Shown piece by piece: positions 42,379 through 51,538 of a DNA stretch of 64,000 nt. This DNA comes from Dulcicalothrix desertica PCC 7102 (GTDB lineage Bacteria; Cyanobacteriota; Cyanobacteriia; Cyanobacteriales; Nostocaceae), in contig NZ_RSCL01000017.1 of assembly GCF_003991905.1 (NCBI RefSeq), positions 186,001 to 250,000 on the forward strand, written 5' to 3'. Made by a program: the position numbers and the translations under genes. The notes beneath the pieces were generated by a model. That model had not been told where the DNA came from. It did no database searches and was given only the letters and a program-made list of their open reading frames with translations. Each line of letters begins with the position of its first letter. Position 1 is the stretch's first letter.

Positions 42379-44193
42379 TTAGATGAAGTCGAAGTCATTA
42401 GCAGTGATGTTTGTTACACCAGCAACAGTAATGCTATTTCCAGCACCAAACGCTGTAGAGGTGATAATCGAGTTGCCAGCACTGACATTGATAGATAAAT
42501 TGTTAAAGCCAATTCCAAAGCTGACCAGATCAATTATGTCAGCTCCATTTCTGAAGCCATTAATAGTATCGACACCGAAACCACTAGAAAAGATTAGTTT
42601 GTCTGCTCCAGCACCACCATTCAGGCTGTCATTACCAGCCCGACCAATAAGAATATCCTCTCCGTCTCCACCAATCAGACTATCTGCACCTGCACCGCCA
42701 TCTAAGTAATCATTCCCAGCTTGACCAGTCAAGGTGTCATTTCCTTGATTGCCAAACATGTTATCATTACCGCCACTTCCTGTGATATTGTTATTAGCTG
42801 ATGTTCCTACATAAAGACCTATTGCATTAGTTGCTGTTGCACCTGTGAAATCGGCATTGAGCAGATTAACATTGGTAAAGTTGGCATTGGACACGTTGGC
42901 ATTGGTAAAATTAGCGCCAACTGCTGAACCATCCAAAAAGTTTGCGCCGTTTAGGTTTGCACCCGTCAGATCGGCACCATTGAGTTGGGCAGAGCTTAAA
43001 GTTGCCCCAGTCATATTCGCATTATCAAATTGGGCGTTATTTAGGTTGGCACTGGTGAGGTCTGCTTCGGTCAAATTGGCACCAACTAGGAGAGTCGAGC
43101 CATTACCCTCAGTTAATTTCAGATTCGCATCACTTAAATTTGCTCCCGTTAAATTAGTACCGCGAATCTTTGTATTCTCCAAAAAAGCGTTATTTAATTC
43201 AACACCACCTGTGAGATTTGCTCCATCCAAGGAACCCAAGCCGAGGTTGAGTCCCGTCATCTTTGCGCCAATAGCTGTGGCATTGGTCAAATCTCCACCT
43301 GCTAAATTAGCCCCTGAAAGGTCTGTTCGATAAGAGGTACCGTTTGGTGAAACAAAGGTATTGAGGTTTGCGCCAACCAATTCTAGGTCTTCTGCAATCA
43401 AGTTCTGCATTTTGGCGCCACGCAAATCTGCTCCGTTTAGATTGGTATCGGGCAAAATGGCGCCTGTTAAATCGGTCTGAGTAGCAGAACCGTTAGGATT
43501 GACAAAAGCACTAAAATTAGAGCCTGACATATTCACATCTTCTGCCCTGAACCCAGCCATGTCGGCGCCTCGGAAGCTTAAAGCTGCTGCCTGAGCTTGT
43601 TGAGTTGGGTTCGTATCTGTAATCGCAACTCCACTTAAATCAGCTAAATCAAAGATGGAGTTTTGCAAGGTCGCATCTGTGAAATTAGTTAAGGTAAAGT
43701 TTGCACCCGTTGCATTAGTATTAACAAAGCGAATGCTTTCAATGTCGGCACTTTGGAAATTAGCTCTTGTGACGTTGGCGCCTTCAAAGTCTGCCCCTTT
43801 AAGCTTGGTACTGATTAATTGTGCGTCAGTTAGGTTCGCGTTCCTGAGATTATTAACAGTTCCATCCGGTTCACCACTTAGGTCGGCTTCGTTCAAAATT
43901 GCATTGGTTAAGTTGGCGCCACTAAGGTTTACTCCATTGAAGACAGCCAGAGAAAGGTTAGCGTTGGTAAAGTTAGCACCAGTAGCAATCACATCGCTTA
44001 AAGTTGCCTCTCGAAAATCGGTGCTAACCAAAGTAGTATTAATCAATTTGGTGGGAATATCATCTGCTGTCCCAGCAACTCCATCTGGTCCAAGAGCTGA
44101 CCTTAAAGTTGATTTGAAAAAATTAGCATTAGTTAGATTCTGACCGCTAAAGTCTTGCCCTTCTATAGTTTGGTTACTGAAATTCTGTGACAT
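42379..44193 (-). CDS. Pentapeptide-repeat protein with RTX calcium-binding C-terminus
   Basis: About 604 residues from MSQNFSNQTIEGQDFS. Residues 10-450 are pentapeptide repeats (A[DN]LXX, for example GADLTGANLNGANF) forming a beta-helix. Residues about 460-530 hold hemolysin-type nonapeptides (GGNDNMFGNQGND, GGAGADSLIGGDGED) that bind Ca, and a C-terminal beta-roll closing (VAGVTNITANDFDFI). This is the form of type I secreted cyanobacterial surface proteins, with a C-terminal uncleaved signal. No transporter genes are near. Many long antisense frames in this interval are produced by the repeat codons and are not genes. Confidence 0.9.
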   Translation of the reverse strand: MSQNFSNQTIEGQDFSGQNLTNANFFKSTLRSALGPDGVAGTADDIPTKLINTTLVSTDFREATLSDVIATGANFTNANLSLAVFNGVNLSGANLTNAILNEADLSGEPDGTVNNLRNANLTDAQLISTKLKGADFEGANVTRANFQSADIESIRFVNTNATGANFTLTNFTDATLQNSIFDLADLSGVAITDTNPTQQAQAAALSFRGADMAGFRAEDVNMSGSNFSAFVNPNGSATQTDLTGAILPDTNLNGADLRGAKMQNLIAEDLELVGANLNTFVSPNGTSYRTDLSGANLAGGDLTNATAIGAKMTGLNLGLGSLDGANLTGGVELNNAFLENTKIRGTNLTGANLSDANLKLTEGNGSTLLVGANLTEADLTSANLNNAQFDNANMTGATLSSAQLNGADLTGANLNGANFLDGSAVGANFTNANVSNANFTNVNLLNADFTGATATNAIGLYVGTSANNNITGSGGNDNMFGNQGNDTLTGQAGNDYLDGGAGADSLIGGDGEDILIGRAGNDSLNGGAGADKLIFSSGFGVDTINGFRNGADIIDLVSFGIGFNNLSINVSAGNSIITSTAFGAGNSITVAGVTNITANDFDFI

Positions 44194-44208
44194 ATTACAC
44201 CTTGACAA

Positions 44209-45092
44209 AAAATTAATTGGTTGGATATTTAAGGACTTAAGCCAGTTTTATATTTCCACTGTGGAGCAACCAGTTAATGTAGTCCAAAGCGGAAAAATTG
44301 TTTACGACTTATACAACTGGTACACAAAACTGTGAGATGTAGGACGCAACGAAAAAACTCCAGTGCTGTACCTGCTTCATTTTGTTATTGATGCTTTGCG
44401 TGTCTTCTTAAAGCATTAATTAAAAGCATGTTTGTCAAATCTATACTTTTATCTTAATGCAAAGTAAAAGAAATAGATTTAACTTTCCAAATCACAAGAA
44501 AAGTCAAAATTATATTAAGTTAGAAAAAATTTATAAAAATTAAATTAACTTAAAATTTTTCTTTTCAAAAATTAATATAGTTTCATTAACTGTATCTTGT
44601 CAATGCTAAAATCATGAGAAAATTCTCATAAAACAAAATGTTTATTAATTAAATTGTATTTATTTATACTGCAATTTTTAATTTAACTAGAAGATAATTG
44701 AAGTAGTATTAATTAAAATAATTGTTGTCTCTGACTTTACAGAATAATCATTCAGTTAGCGAGTAAGTATTTTTAAACCTTTGAACTACTACATTTATCA
44801 CTTCATGGATAAGGTTTATGCAAATCATAAATAAAATCTATGAAGATGTAGAGACCGTAAACTTACAGTCTCTACACCTCTGTGTTTATAAAATGATGGC
44901 GCCTAACTTACATCTTGCCGCATTCGCGGCGGAGCTTAAAGAAACCGGGCTTATAACGAAAAATCAACGTTTTATAGCAAAGTCTTTGTCAAGAAGCCCG
45001 GTTTCTAGGACTGGTGCATTCCGGTGAGCTAATCCTTGATTCGCTCCCCTAAACTCTTCTATATTGAAAAGAAGTGAGAAAAGAACCAGCTA
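44209..45092. other. 880-bp non-coding region with two inverted repeats
   Basis: Low-GC sequence upstream of the pentapeptide gene. GTAGAGAC/GTCTCTAC (44849-44876) and AGAAACCGGGCTT/AAGCCCGGTTTCT (44940-44952, 44994-45006) are the only structures seen. A plus-strand ORF at 44818-45027 lies across these palindromes and is not considered a gene. Confidence 0.55.
44940..45006. repeat. 13-bp inverted repeat (AGAAACCGGGCTT)
   Basis: Exact inverted arms at 44940-44952 and 44994-45006 enclosing 41 bp; looks like a small dispersed element. Confidence 0.7.
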
Positions 45093-45320
45093 TTAAGCGA
45101 CTAAAATGTCGCTAGCGGTTATAGTTGGCATACCTTGTAGTAATGCAAACTCACCACCAGTACCAAATCCATTCGCGGCGCCATTTGTGTCGTAGAATAA
45201 TTTACCGCTACCCGTACTGTAGGTGATAAAAGCATTACTGTTATCGGCTGCAGCATCATTTGCAACAATGCTAAACTCACCAGCAGAAATTTGCCCACCA
45301 TTTTGAGGGGGAAGTAGCTG
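45093..45320 (-). pseudogene. RTX protein C-terminal remnant cut by the IS607 element
   Basis: Leftward reading gives ISAGEFSIVANDAA, then AFITYSTGSGKLFYDTNGAA and GEFALLQGMPTITASDILVA before TAA. This is the standard C-terminus of Ca-binding cyanobacterial RTX proteins (FxYxxxTGxLFYDxNG, then xTASDxxI). The nonapeptide part is missing; the open frame breaks at about 45,320, close to the beginning of the IS607 remnant. Confidence 0.75.
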
Positions 45321-45402
45321 TAATTAATTTTATGGACAGGTGTTGACAATTATGCCCAAATAGGTAATAATAAACTGGTAGCCTATATCAGTTGAGTTTG
45401 AT

Positions 45403-46044
45403 ATGGAGAACAGTTCAGGGGCAATAGTTAGTATTGGAGATGCCGCTTCGGAGTTAGGCATCTCGGTAAAAACATTAAGACGGTGGGCAGATTCAGGAAA
45501 AATACGTTCCGAGCGTTCTCCAACGGGACAAAGAAGATTTTATTTATCAGATATTAAGCGAATAACGCCACGGGATTTAAAACAGTTAGATTCACGTGTG
45601 ACTATTAATTATGCTCGTGTTTCTAGTAATGATCAAAAACAAGACTTAGTAAGACAAGTGCAGGCTTTAGAGTCTTTTAGTGCATCGAATGGCTGGCAAT
45701 TTGAAACGATTCAAGACCTAGGAAGTGGATTAAATTACCAAAAAAAAGGCTTACAAAAACTGTTAAAGCGGATACTGTCTGGAGAGATTGGTCGGCTAGT
45801 AATAACACATAAAGATAGGCTTTTACGATTTGGAGCAGAACTCGTATTTGCAATGTGTGAAGAGTATGAGGTCGAGGTAGTAATTATTAACAAATCCTCT
45901 GAGGAGGTAACATTTGAACAAGAACTAGTTTCAGATATGATTGAATTAGTGACAGTATTTTCAGCAAGGCTTTATGGCGCAAGAAGCAAAAAAAATAAAC
46001 AGATGATTGATGGGATCACGTCTGTAATTGAGGAGGTGAAGTAA
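45403..46044 (+). CDS. tnpA: IS607 TnpA serine recombinase
   Basis: 213 residues. The N-terminal MerR-like helix-turn-helix (SIGDAASELGISVKTLRRWA) binds the ends; the resolvase domain has the catalytic Ser at about S74 (INYARVSSNDQKQDL), the arginines in RQVQALESF and HKDRLLRFG, and ends in the usual basic helix. The length and frame are normal. The next gene starts at the base after the stop codon. Without an intact second end the element may be immobile, but the recombinase itself looks active. Confidence 0.92.
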   Translation: MENSSGAIVSIGDAASELGISVKTLRRWADSGKIRSERSPTGQRRFYLSDIKRITPRDLKQLDSRVTINYARVSSNDQKQDLVRQVQALESFSASNGWQFETIQDLGSGLNYQKKGLQKLLKRILSGEIGRLVITHKDRLLRFGAELVFAMCEEYEVEVVIINKSSEEVTFEQELVSDMIELVTVFSARLYGARSKKNKQMIDGITSVIEEVK

Positions 46045-46800
46045 ATGCCTACAGTTTATCGGTCATATGTAACTCAGATAGAAAACAATTTCAAGGGCGA
46101 AACTGATGCGATAAAAATGTTAGAGTCATTATCTCCAATTGCAGCGGAGATGTCTAAGATGGCATTGATTGGCTTAGAGAATAATATGGAGAGAGGTTCA
46201 TTAAATTCTCAAATACAAAATGCCTTTAGAGTCAACAAGCGCTATGCCAATAGTGTGATTAGTTTTGTTGCAGGAGAATTAGATTCAGCCACCAAATCAA
46301 GACAAGCACATATTGAAATATTCGATTCAAAAATCACATCGATCTTTGAGGAAATTCAACGATTAAACAAAAGACTAAAATTGCATAGAGAGTACGTTCA
46401 TGCTGTAGAGAAACGTAATAAGGCAATCAAATATCCGGTTTTAACTAAATCTGGAAAACCCAAAAAAGTACCAGAAATTAAGAAAAAACCTTCCTTTGAT
46501 AATGCTTGTCCCATTAATGGAAAATCTCATGGTAAGACCTATTTACAGCTAGCAAAACAGCAATTGTTCCAAAAAAAACGCCAACTACAAATGTACCTAG
46601 ATCGAAAATCCAAAGTGATTAAAACTAAAGTTCAGGTAAATTTGGGTAATTTAGGTAAAGTTGCTTTTGTAGGTAGTACTTCGGAAAGTAGTGGGAATCA
46701 GATATGTCAACTCACACCCCTTTTCGTGCCAACCTTAACAATTCGTGTTCCCTATTTCTTAGAAGAAACTTTTGGTGAATATGTGACTTTACCACTCCAC
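46045..46800 (+). pseudogene. tnpB: TnpB of IS607, N-terminal part
   Basis: The start VYRSYVTQIENNFKGETDAI and the later blocks SFDNACPINGKSHGKTYLQL and LTIRVPYFLEETFGEYVTL fit the beginning and wedge region of IS607-type TnpB. After about LPL (near 46,800) the frame reads nonsense into antisense IS4 DNA. The whole RuvC nuclease core is lost. Confidence 0.8.
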
Positions 46801-47492
46801 AAAATCAATGAATATACATCTTGCCATAATCCAACATTACGATAAAAAGCCGCTTCCCCTTTTTGGGGATAAATTGAAGATGCTTCTATTATGTGGCGCC
46901 TGATTCCATGTAACTTTGTGTCACAAGTTATACGTATGCAATAATACCAATTACTTGCTTGCAACCAACTTAAAAAATCATGATTAGCAAAACCTCGATC
47001 TGCGAGCATCATTACATCAGGATGATGGCGTAGTAACCATCTAGCTTTGCGTAACATCGGTTCGTATTCATTAAATGCGACTGTTGCGCTACCATGCTCC
47101 AATACACGCCACAGTAATGGGATTGCCCGACCACAACAAACTACTGAGATATGAATCATACAAAATCGGTTCCATAACACGGTAGTATCAATAGCTAAAT
47201 ATAATCGATGGTTCTGCCAGTCTTTTAAGGCTGACATTGCCAATGGTAAATACAACTTTTCAACACGAACCCTTTTATTTTCCAAGAATCGGCGCCATCT
47301 ACGCTCAAAGCTTTGAGCTTGTTCTGCTAACGAATGTACGTAGGGTTCCCATGCGCTCAAACTTAACTGTCCACTGTATATTAATCCATTAATCATCCAA
47401 GCTAGGGTTTTTAAATGGCGCAAGTCGCAGTAAGTACAGTATTGACGTAGATATCCAAATATCTGACTATATAGTTGGGTCGAGTTTGACAT
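46790..47492 (-). pseudogene. IS4-like transposase, 3' part lost
   Basis: The reading starts MSNSTQLYSQIFGYLRQYCT and holds the DDE motifs AIDTTVLWNRF and MLADRGFANHDFLSWLQAS, then WYYCIRITCD. It ends abruptly near WQDVYSLILWSG, where TnpB DNA begins on the other strand. IS4-family proteins have another 80 or more residues with the catalytic Glu in a YxxR-x6-E motif. The transposase is therefore inactive, and the two truncated elements seem to have been joined by a deletion. Confidence 0.8.
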
Positions 47493-47681
47493 GATGCACT
47501 TGGTAGTAGTGTGGTAACTTTACCATCTCATGTTTCTTGACCCTTTTATTAAATGCCCTGATTTTACAGGGTTTTCTAGACTTCTGTCAGGCAGTCAGGG
47601 TTGCATCATGACTATAGAAAGCAGCACACATCTAACTACATTGCTTTTTTGAGTAATCATTAATAAAGGAGAATAAACAAG

Positions 47682-48602
47682 ATGTATTATTCAATAGACT
47701 TAGCTGGCAAAGTATACCCAAATCCAAATTATGTACAAACACGTAAACGGATTAATAGCCTAGTGGATAAATATTTATCTACAGGAATTTTGTACTCTAG
47801 ACTCCATGACTTACCAACACAGTTTGAAAATCCTCATCAACGTCATTGGCAACCTATTGATTGGAAAGCAGTTAGTGATGAGCAAATTGTTGGAGTGGGC
47901 AAAAATTTATTTATAACCTTCCTTGCCAATGCCGCAGAAATCGAAACACCTATCCGTCATTATGCTCTAGAGAGTCGAGATTACTTACAAACAGTGCATC
48001 CACAACTCGCGCGCTTTATGGGAGGCGCCTTAACTGAAGATGGAAAAATATTAGAAATTGGTGTCTGGGAAAAAGAAGAACGTCAACATGCACCTGTGTT
48101 TCAGAAAATATACGAGAAACTCACGCATCAAAAATTACAAGCTAAACCAAATACTGTTCAAGGTTATCAACAAAGCCATGACTTACGACAAGACGTATAT
48201 AGTCATGTACTTAGCCGTATAGCAACCGAGTGGAGCGCAACATCTTTGTATTTATGGTTAATGGCACATTCAACAGGAGAATTACAACACGCTATTGCAC
48301 AACCTTTACAAGATGAAATAAATCATTTAGCAAAGTTTTGGGGAATTGGCATCTGGGCTTTTGGTGATTCTTACATAACTCGTCTCAAGGGAATGACTAA
48401 AACTTTAATCGATTTACTTAATCATCATCAAAGCGAACGTACTCACAGTGTTGAATTTGGATTCACCAATGCATTATATGCTGTTGAGTTGATGTTCACA
48501 TTTACACGAGTAATGGCACGCTTAAATTACTGGCATAAATCTTTAAATCTTACTTATTTAGAGAATCTCTTTGGACAGGCGCCTGTCTTTGCATTGCCAT
48601 AA
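47682..48602 (+). CDS. Ferritin-like diiron protein (acyl-ACP desaturase-like fold)
   Basis: 306 residues. Likely diiron ligands lie in four helices: AAEIETPIRHYALE, EIGVWEKEERQHAPVF (ExxH), RIATEWSATSLYLW and PLQDEINHLAKFWG (ExxH). This spacing resembles acyl-ACP desaturases and related long-chain diiron oxygenases. The family in cyanobacteria is not well characterised. An AAAGGAGAATAAAC ribosome site precedes the ATG. The stop codon falls within the first copy of a 19-bp tandem repeat. Confidence 0.75.
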   Translation: MYYSIDLAGKVYPNPNYVQTRKRINSLVDKYLSTGILYSRLHDLPTQFENPHQRHWQPIDWKAVSDEQIVGVGKNLFITFLANAAEIETPIRHYALESRDYLQTVHPQLARFMGGALTEDGKILEIGVWEKEERQHAPVFQKIYEKLTHQKLQAKPNTVQGYQQSHDLRQDVYSHVLSRIATEWSATSLYLWLMAHSTGELQHAIAQPLQDEINHLAKFWGIGIWAFGDSYITRLKGMTKTLIDLLNHHQSERTHSVEFGFTNALYAVELMFTFTRVMARLNYWHKSLNLTYLENLFGQAPVFALP

Positions 48603-48650
48603 TCTTGTAAAACTGCCATAATCTTGTAAAACTGCCATAATCTTGTGGAA
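48595..48650 (+). repeat. 19-bp tandem repeat (x3) at the end of the ferritin-like gene
   Basis: TGCCATAATCTTGTAAAAC is repeated at 48595 and 48614, and its first 14 bases at 48633, which then runs into the dispersed element CTTGTGGAACGGGCATCCC. The first copy contains the last codons and the TAA stop of the gene. Confidence 0.85.
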
Positions 48651-48670
48651 CGGGCATCCCTGCCCGTCCT
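48641..48670. repeat. Dispersed repeat half-element (TCTTGTGGAACGGGCATCCC)
   Basis: Left-arm copy of the element at 40803-40888, here followed by TGCCCGTCC so that it forms a GGGCATCCCTGCCC hairpin. Confidence 0.7.
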
Positions 48671-49336
48671 GTAGATTGGGTTATTTACTTAAATGCGTCA
48701 ACTCAGAGCCATTAAAAAAATCTAACCTCAATCAAACGGCGCCTAAATTTTGAAGACATGCATTTAATATCAAGCTAGTTGCTGTAAATATAGATTATTT
48801 TTCAAGAGTATCGTTTTGTAAAATTTATAAATTTTAAGTGACATAACAAAATTCAGTATAATCACATAAAATATTTATTCTGAGTTACATAAGTATATGT
48901 AGAAAATCAGTGTAGAGATAACTATATCTTTAGTATGAGTGGTATATTTTTCCTCGCAAGCTAAATATTTATATGCAAGTTATTCAATCGTAGACTGTAG
49001 TTAACTTTGCTCGATTTACGAGAACTTTATATTTTCATCGCAAAATTTTTATATTAATGCGTACTTTTGCTCTATTGCGACTTTGTATACCCGTAAATTA
49101 GTGTATAAATATGAACTCATTACGGATTCCCTTTGTTGTTTAATATCCATAAAAAGCATGTTATGGGCATCGTATTTTATGTTTCAATACGATATAACGA
49201 AGTTAAGTTGGTGGCAGACAACTTCGTCAAACAATATTCCTTCCTTGCATTCGTGAAATCCGCACGCAAATTTTAATTTTGACGAACATATCCTTTCTAG
49301 CTCCTCCTCCGCACTCTCTTTAAAAAGGATAAAACC
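48671..49336. other. 665-bp AT-rich intergenic region upstream of a response regulator
   Basis: No coding frame or strong palindrome was seen. A direct ATTTTAT-rich background and a purine-rich TTTAAAAAGGATAAAACC ribosome site just before 49337 are the only notable items. The length suggests a long 5' leader or several promoters. Confidence 0.4.
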
Positions 49337-49990
49337 ATGTCAGAACAGGAAAATTACAATATTGTCTCACGCTTACAACTTCTCATGCAATATTTACAGG
49401 CTTTAGACCAAGAGGATATCCAAACCGCCAACAACATTTTTGGTATAATTCACTCGGATGCTCGAATGAAAAATATTATTTCAGAAATAAATATTGCTTA
49501 TCAGCAAGAGGATTCGAGGTCAGAGATTCTGAGAAATACTAAATTGTTAACAGGAAAAGTTCGGTTGGCAATTATAGAAGGCAATGACATTATTCGCACT
49601 GGTATTCGGATAATACTATCAGAGAGTCCAGATATAGAAGTTGTCGGTGAAGCCACTTCTTATTTTGAGGCTTTATTGCTTTTACAACAGCAACAACCAG
49701 ATGTCGCAATTATTAATATTGACTTACCTGGTAAAAATGGCATTGAATTAATGCGAGAGTTGCAACAAAGCAATAATCGTGTTAAATCAATAATTCTATC
49801 CAGATACAAAAATGTAGAAACTGTCTTGTCTGCTTTTGCAGCAGGCGCCAACTCTTATTGCATGAAAGACATTAAAGTCAATCATTTACTTGAAGCTATC
49901 CATACTACACACATTGGTAAAAAATGGATAGACCCCCTACTTTCAGATGTTGTATTAGAAATATTACAAACTCACGTCGAAAGTACTTAA
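49337..49990 (+). CDS. Response regulator without output domain
   Basis: 217 residues. Residues 1-72 are helical and non-conserved; the receiver starts at VRLAIIEGNDIIRTGIRIIL, has the phosphoacceptor D129 (AIINIDLPGKNG) and the conserved K in SYCMKDI. NarL-type regulators have this receiver followed by a GerE helix-turn-helix, but the protein ends just after ILQTHVEST without one. It probably acts by protein contact. The helical N-terminus is unusual and may be the output or dimerisation part. Confidence 0.85.
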   Translation: MSEQENYNIVSRLQLLMQYLQALDQEDIQTANNIFGIIHSDARMKNIISEINIAYQQEDSRSEILRNTKLLTGKVRLAIIEGNDIIRTGIRIILSESPDIEVVGEATSYFEALLLLQQQQPDVAIINIDLPGKNGIELMRELQQSNNRVKSIILSRYKNVETVLSAFAAGANSYCMKDIKVNHLLEAIHTTHIGKKWIDPLLSDVVLEILQTHVEST

Positions 49991-50069
49991 ATGGGCGCGG
50001 TATTTTTAACACCTAAAGTTACCTAAAGTTCCTGGGAGATGCTTACAAACATTTCCCAGGAATGATGGA

Positions 50070-50480
50070 TCAAGCAACCTTTTCGCAGTTAATCATCCAC
50101 GGAGTTCCAAATTGATCAACCAACATGCCAAAGCGGACAGACCAGAAGGTTTGATCTATTGGCATCTTCACTTTTCCGTTTTCTGCCAGAGCGTGAAAAA
50201 TGCGTTCTGCCTCCTCTGGTGATTCAATGCTGACTTGTACATAAAAGCCTTGGGGTGTTTCAAAGTGTTCATCAGGACTATCAGACCCCATTAATAATCT
50301 ATCGCCTAAATCAAGGCAAGCGTGCATGATTTTATCATGCCATTCGATGGGTACATGTTCTGTCGGAGGCGCCTCCCGGTGGGTCATCATCGTAACAATT
50401 TTGCCGCCAAAACATTGCTGATAGAACTTGAACGCTGCTTCACAGTTGCCACTAAACATGAGATAAGGATTAATTTTCAT
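50070..50480 (-). CDS. VOC-family PhnB-like protein
   Basis: 136 residues of the glyoxalase/PhnB fold: INPYLMFSGNCEAAFKFYQQ, HACLDLGDRLLMGSDSP, and FGMLVDQFGTPWMINCE. Members bind a metal or small ligand and lack a fixed function. It is the third gene of a divergent operon with a DGPF protein and an NTF2-like protein, opposite an ECF sigma factor, which is a known regulatory neighbourhood. Confidence 0.85.
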   Translation of the reverse strand: MKINPYLMFSGNCEAAFKFYQQCFGGKIVTMMTHREAPPTEHVPIEWHDKIMHACLDLGDRLLMGSDSPDEHFETPQGFYVQVSIESPEEAERIFHALAENGKVKMPIDQTFWSVRFGMLVDQFGTPWMINCEKVA

Positions 50481-50501
50481 TTTTATGCTCCTTTAATTGG
50501 C

Positions 50502-50945
50502 TTATGGGTTGAGCGTAAATGCAGCTTGAGAAGTCTCTGGATTAAATGGGACTGAGAGATGTTCGTGTAGTATTTGCCATTCGCCTTGATTTTTCTGGCA
50601 AACAGCAGTGACGCGCATCCATGTTTGCATTGCCGGATGGTTTTCTTCGCCTGTAAAGCGAAATAGCCAATGTGCAACTGCTAAGTCTTCGCTGACAGTA
50701 ATGTTGAGGTCTCGTGTTTCCATCTCAAAGGTGTCTGGAAAGTAAGGTAAACATTCAGACCATACTTGGCGCCAAGCTATTTTCCCTTGGGTTTGAAACG
50801 GAGGTTTGACATCAAAGACAACGATATCGTTAGCATAATGAGACATGATTTGGTCAACATTTTTACTGCAAATGGCACGTTGTTGATCGGAAATTAATTG
50901 GCGAACCTGAGCTTCGTTATGGGTTATTGTAGTATTGGTAGTCAT
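50502..50945 (-). CDS. SnoaL/DUF4440-like NTF2-fold protein
   Basis: 147 residues; QVRQLISDQQRAICSKNVDQIMSHYANDIVVFD is the typical first helix and strand, and AVAHWLFRFTG and ILHEHLSVPF complete the cone-shaped fold. It may bind a hydrophobic substrate. It lies between the DGPF and PhnB-like genes, 20-40 bp from each, so it is in the same transcript. Confidence 0.85.
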   Translation of the reverse strand: MTTNTTITHNEAQVRQLISDQQRAICSKNVDQIMSHYANDIVVFDVKPPFQTQGKIAWRQVWSECLPYFPDTFEMETRDLNITVSEDLAVAHWLFRFTGEENHPAMQTWMRVTAVCQKNQGEWQILHEHLSVPFNPETSQAAFTLNP

Positions 50946-50983
50946 TTGAGTTTCTCCTTTTAGGTTGAAGTTAAGCGCAATTA

Positions 50984-51340
50984 CTAATTATTTGGTATAC
51001 CCGCAACTTCAATTACGGGTCGAATTTCAACGGTGCCAAATTGGGCGCCTGGAATTTGAGCGGCAATATCGATTGCTTCATCAAGGTTTTGGGCATTAAT
51101 TAGAAAGAACCCACCCAATTGTTCACGGGTTTCAGCAAACGGTCCATCAGTCACGAGCGGTTTGCCATCGCGTACTCGGACACTGGTTGCCGTTGCTACA
51201 GGGTGGAGCGGGGCGGTTGCTAGATACTGCCCATTCGAGTTGAGTTGCTGCGCGAGGCGTGCGGATTTTTCATAACAATGCTCCCTCTCAGTATCGCTCA
51301 TGGCATTTTCTTCCAGGTAAATCAGCAGCACATATTTCAT
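50984..51340 (-). CDS. DGPF/YCII-related protein
   Basis: 118 residues with the name-giving motif as TDGPFAETREQLGGFFLI and a YCII-type N-terminus (MKYVLLIYLEENAM). DGPF proteins are the signature neighbours and targets of ECF42-type sigma factors. It is the first gene of the minus-strand operon, read from two identical-looking promoter boxes at 51388-51414 and 51488-51514. Confidence 0.9.
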   Translation of the reverse strand: MKYVLLIYLEENAMSDTEREHCYEKSARLAQQLNSNGQYLATAPLHPVATATSVRVRDGKPLVTDGPFAETREQLGGFFLINAQNLDEAIDIAAQIPGAQFGTVEIRPVIEVAGIPNN

Positions 51341-51387
51341 GAGTTTGCCTCCCCTTGTTTCCGGTTTTTGTTTCCCTTTGTAAGTAA

Positions 51388-51414
51388 GTCGAACGGCATT
51401 GCCTCAAATCGACA
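51388..51414 (-). promoter_or_regulatory. Putative ECF42-type promoter 1 (toward the DGPF operon)
   Basis: On the minus strand TGTCGA (51414-51409), 16 bp, then TCGAC (51392-51388). This fits the TGTCGA/CGAC-type motif reported for ECF42 sigma factors and points at the DGPF gene. Confidence 0.65.
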
Positions 51415-51487
51415 CCTCACCAAAAAAAATTTTATGATTAGGTAGGGTCGTGGTTTACCTCCATTGTTTCCCTATATAAGTAAGTCG

Positions 51488-51514
51488 AACGGCACTACCT
51501 CAAATCGACATCTC
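51488..51514 (-). promoter_or_regulatory. Putative ECF42-type promoter 2 (exact 100-bp repeat of promoter 1)
   Basis: The same TGTCGA-N16-TCGAC box lies exactly 100 bp away in the same orientation, within a duplicated segment of about 65 bp that shares TAAGTAAGTCGAACGGCA. Confidence 0.65.
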
Positions 51515-51538
51515 GGCAAAAATTTTTTATCAACAGCT

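Larger units (their letters stand above)
45350..46800 (+). mobile_element. IS607-type element, 3'-truncated
   Basis: It comprises a complete tnpA (serine recombinase) and the first 250 or so codons of tnpB, which is interrupted near 46,800 by an IS4-like element in the opposite direction. IS607 elements have no terminal inverted repeats, so the left end is only inferred from the end of the RTX frame. No GGCGCC occurs in this 1.4 kb. Confidence 0.75.

Noticed and set aside
42383-44143. Several plus-strand ORFs of 108-162 residues rich in Leu, Ala, Pro and Lys
   Set aside because: They are mirror frames of the pentapeptide-repeat gene on the minus strand; the repetitive codons keep the opposite frames open.
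44818-45027. 69-residue plus-strand ORF
   Set aside because: It is made mostly of two inverted repeats; translation of palindromic intergenic DNA.
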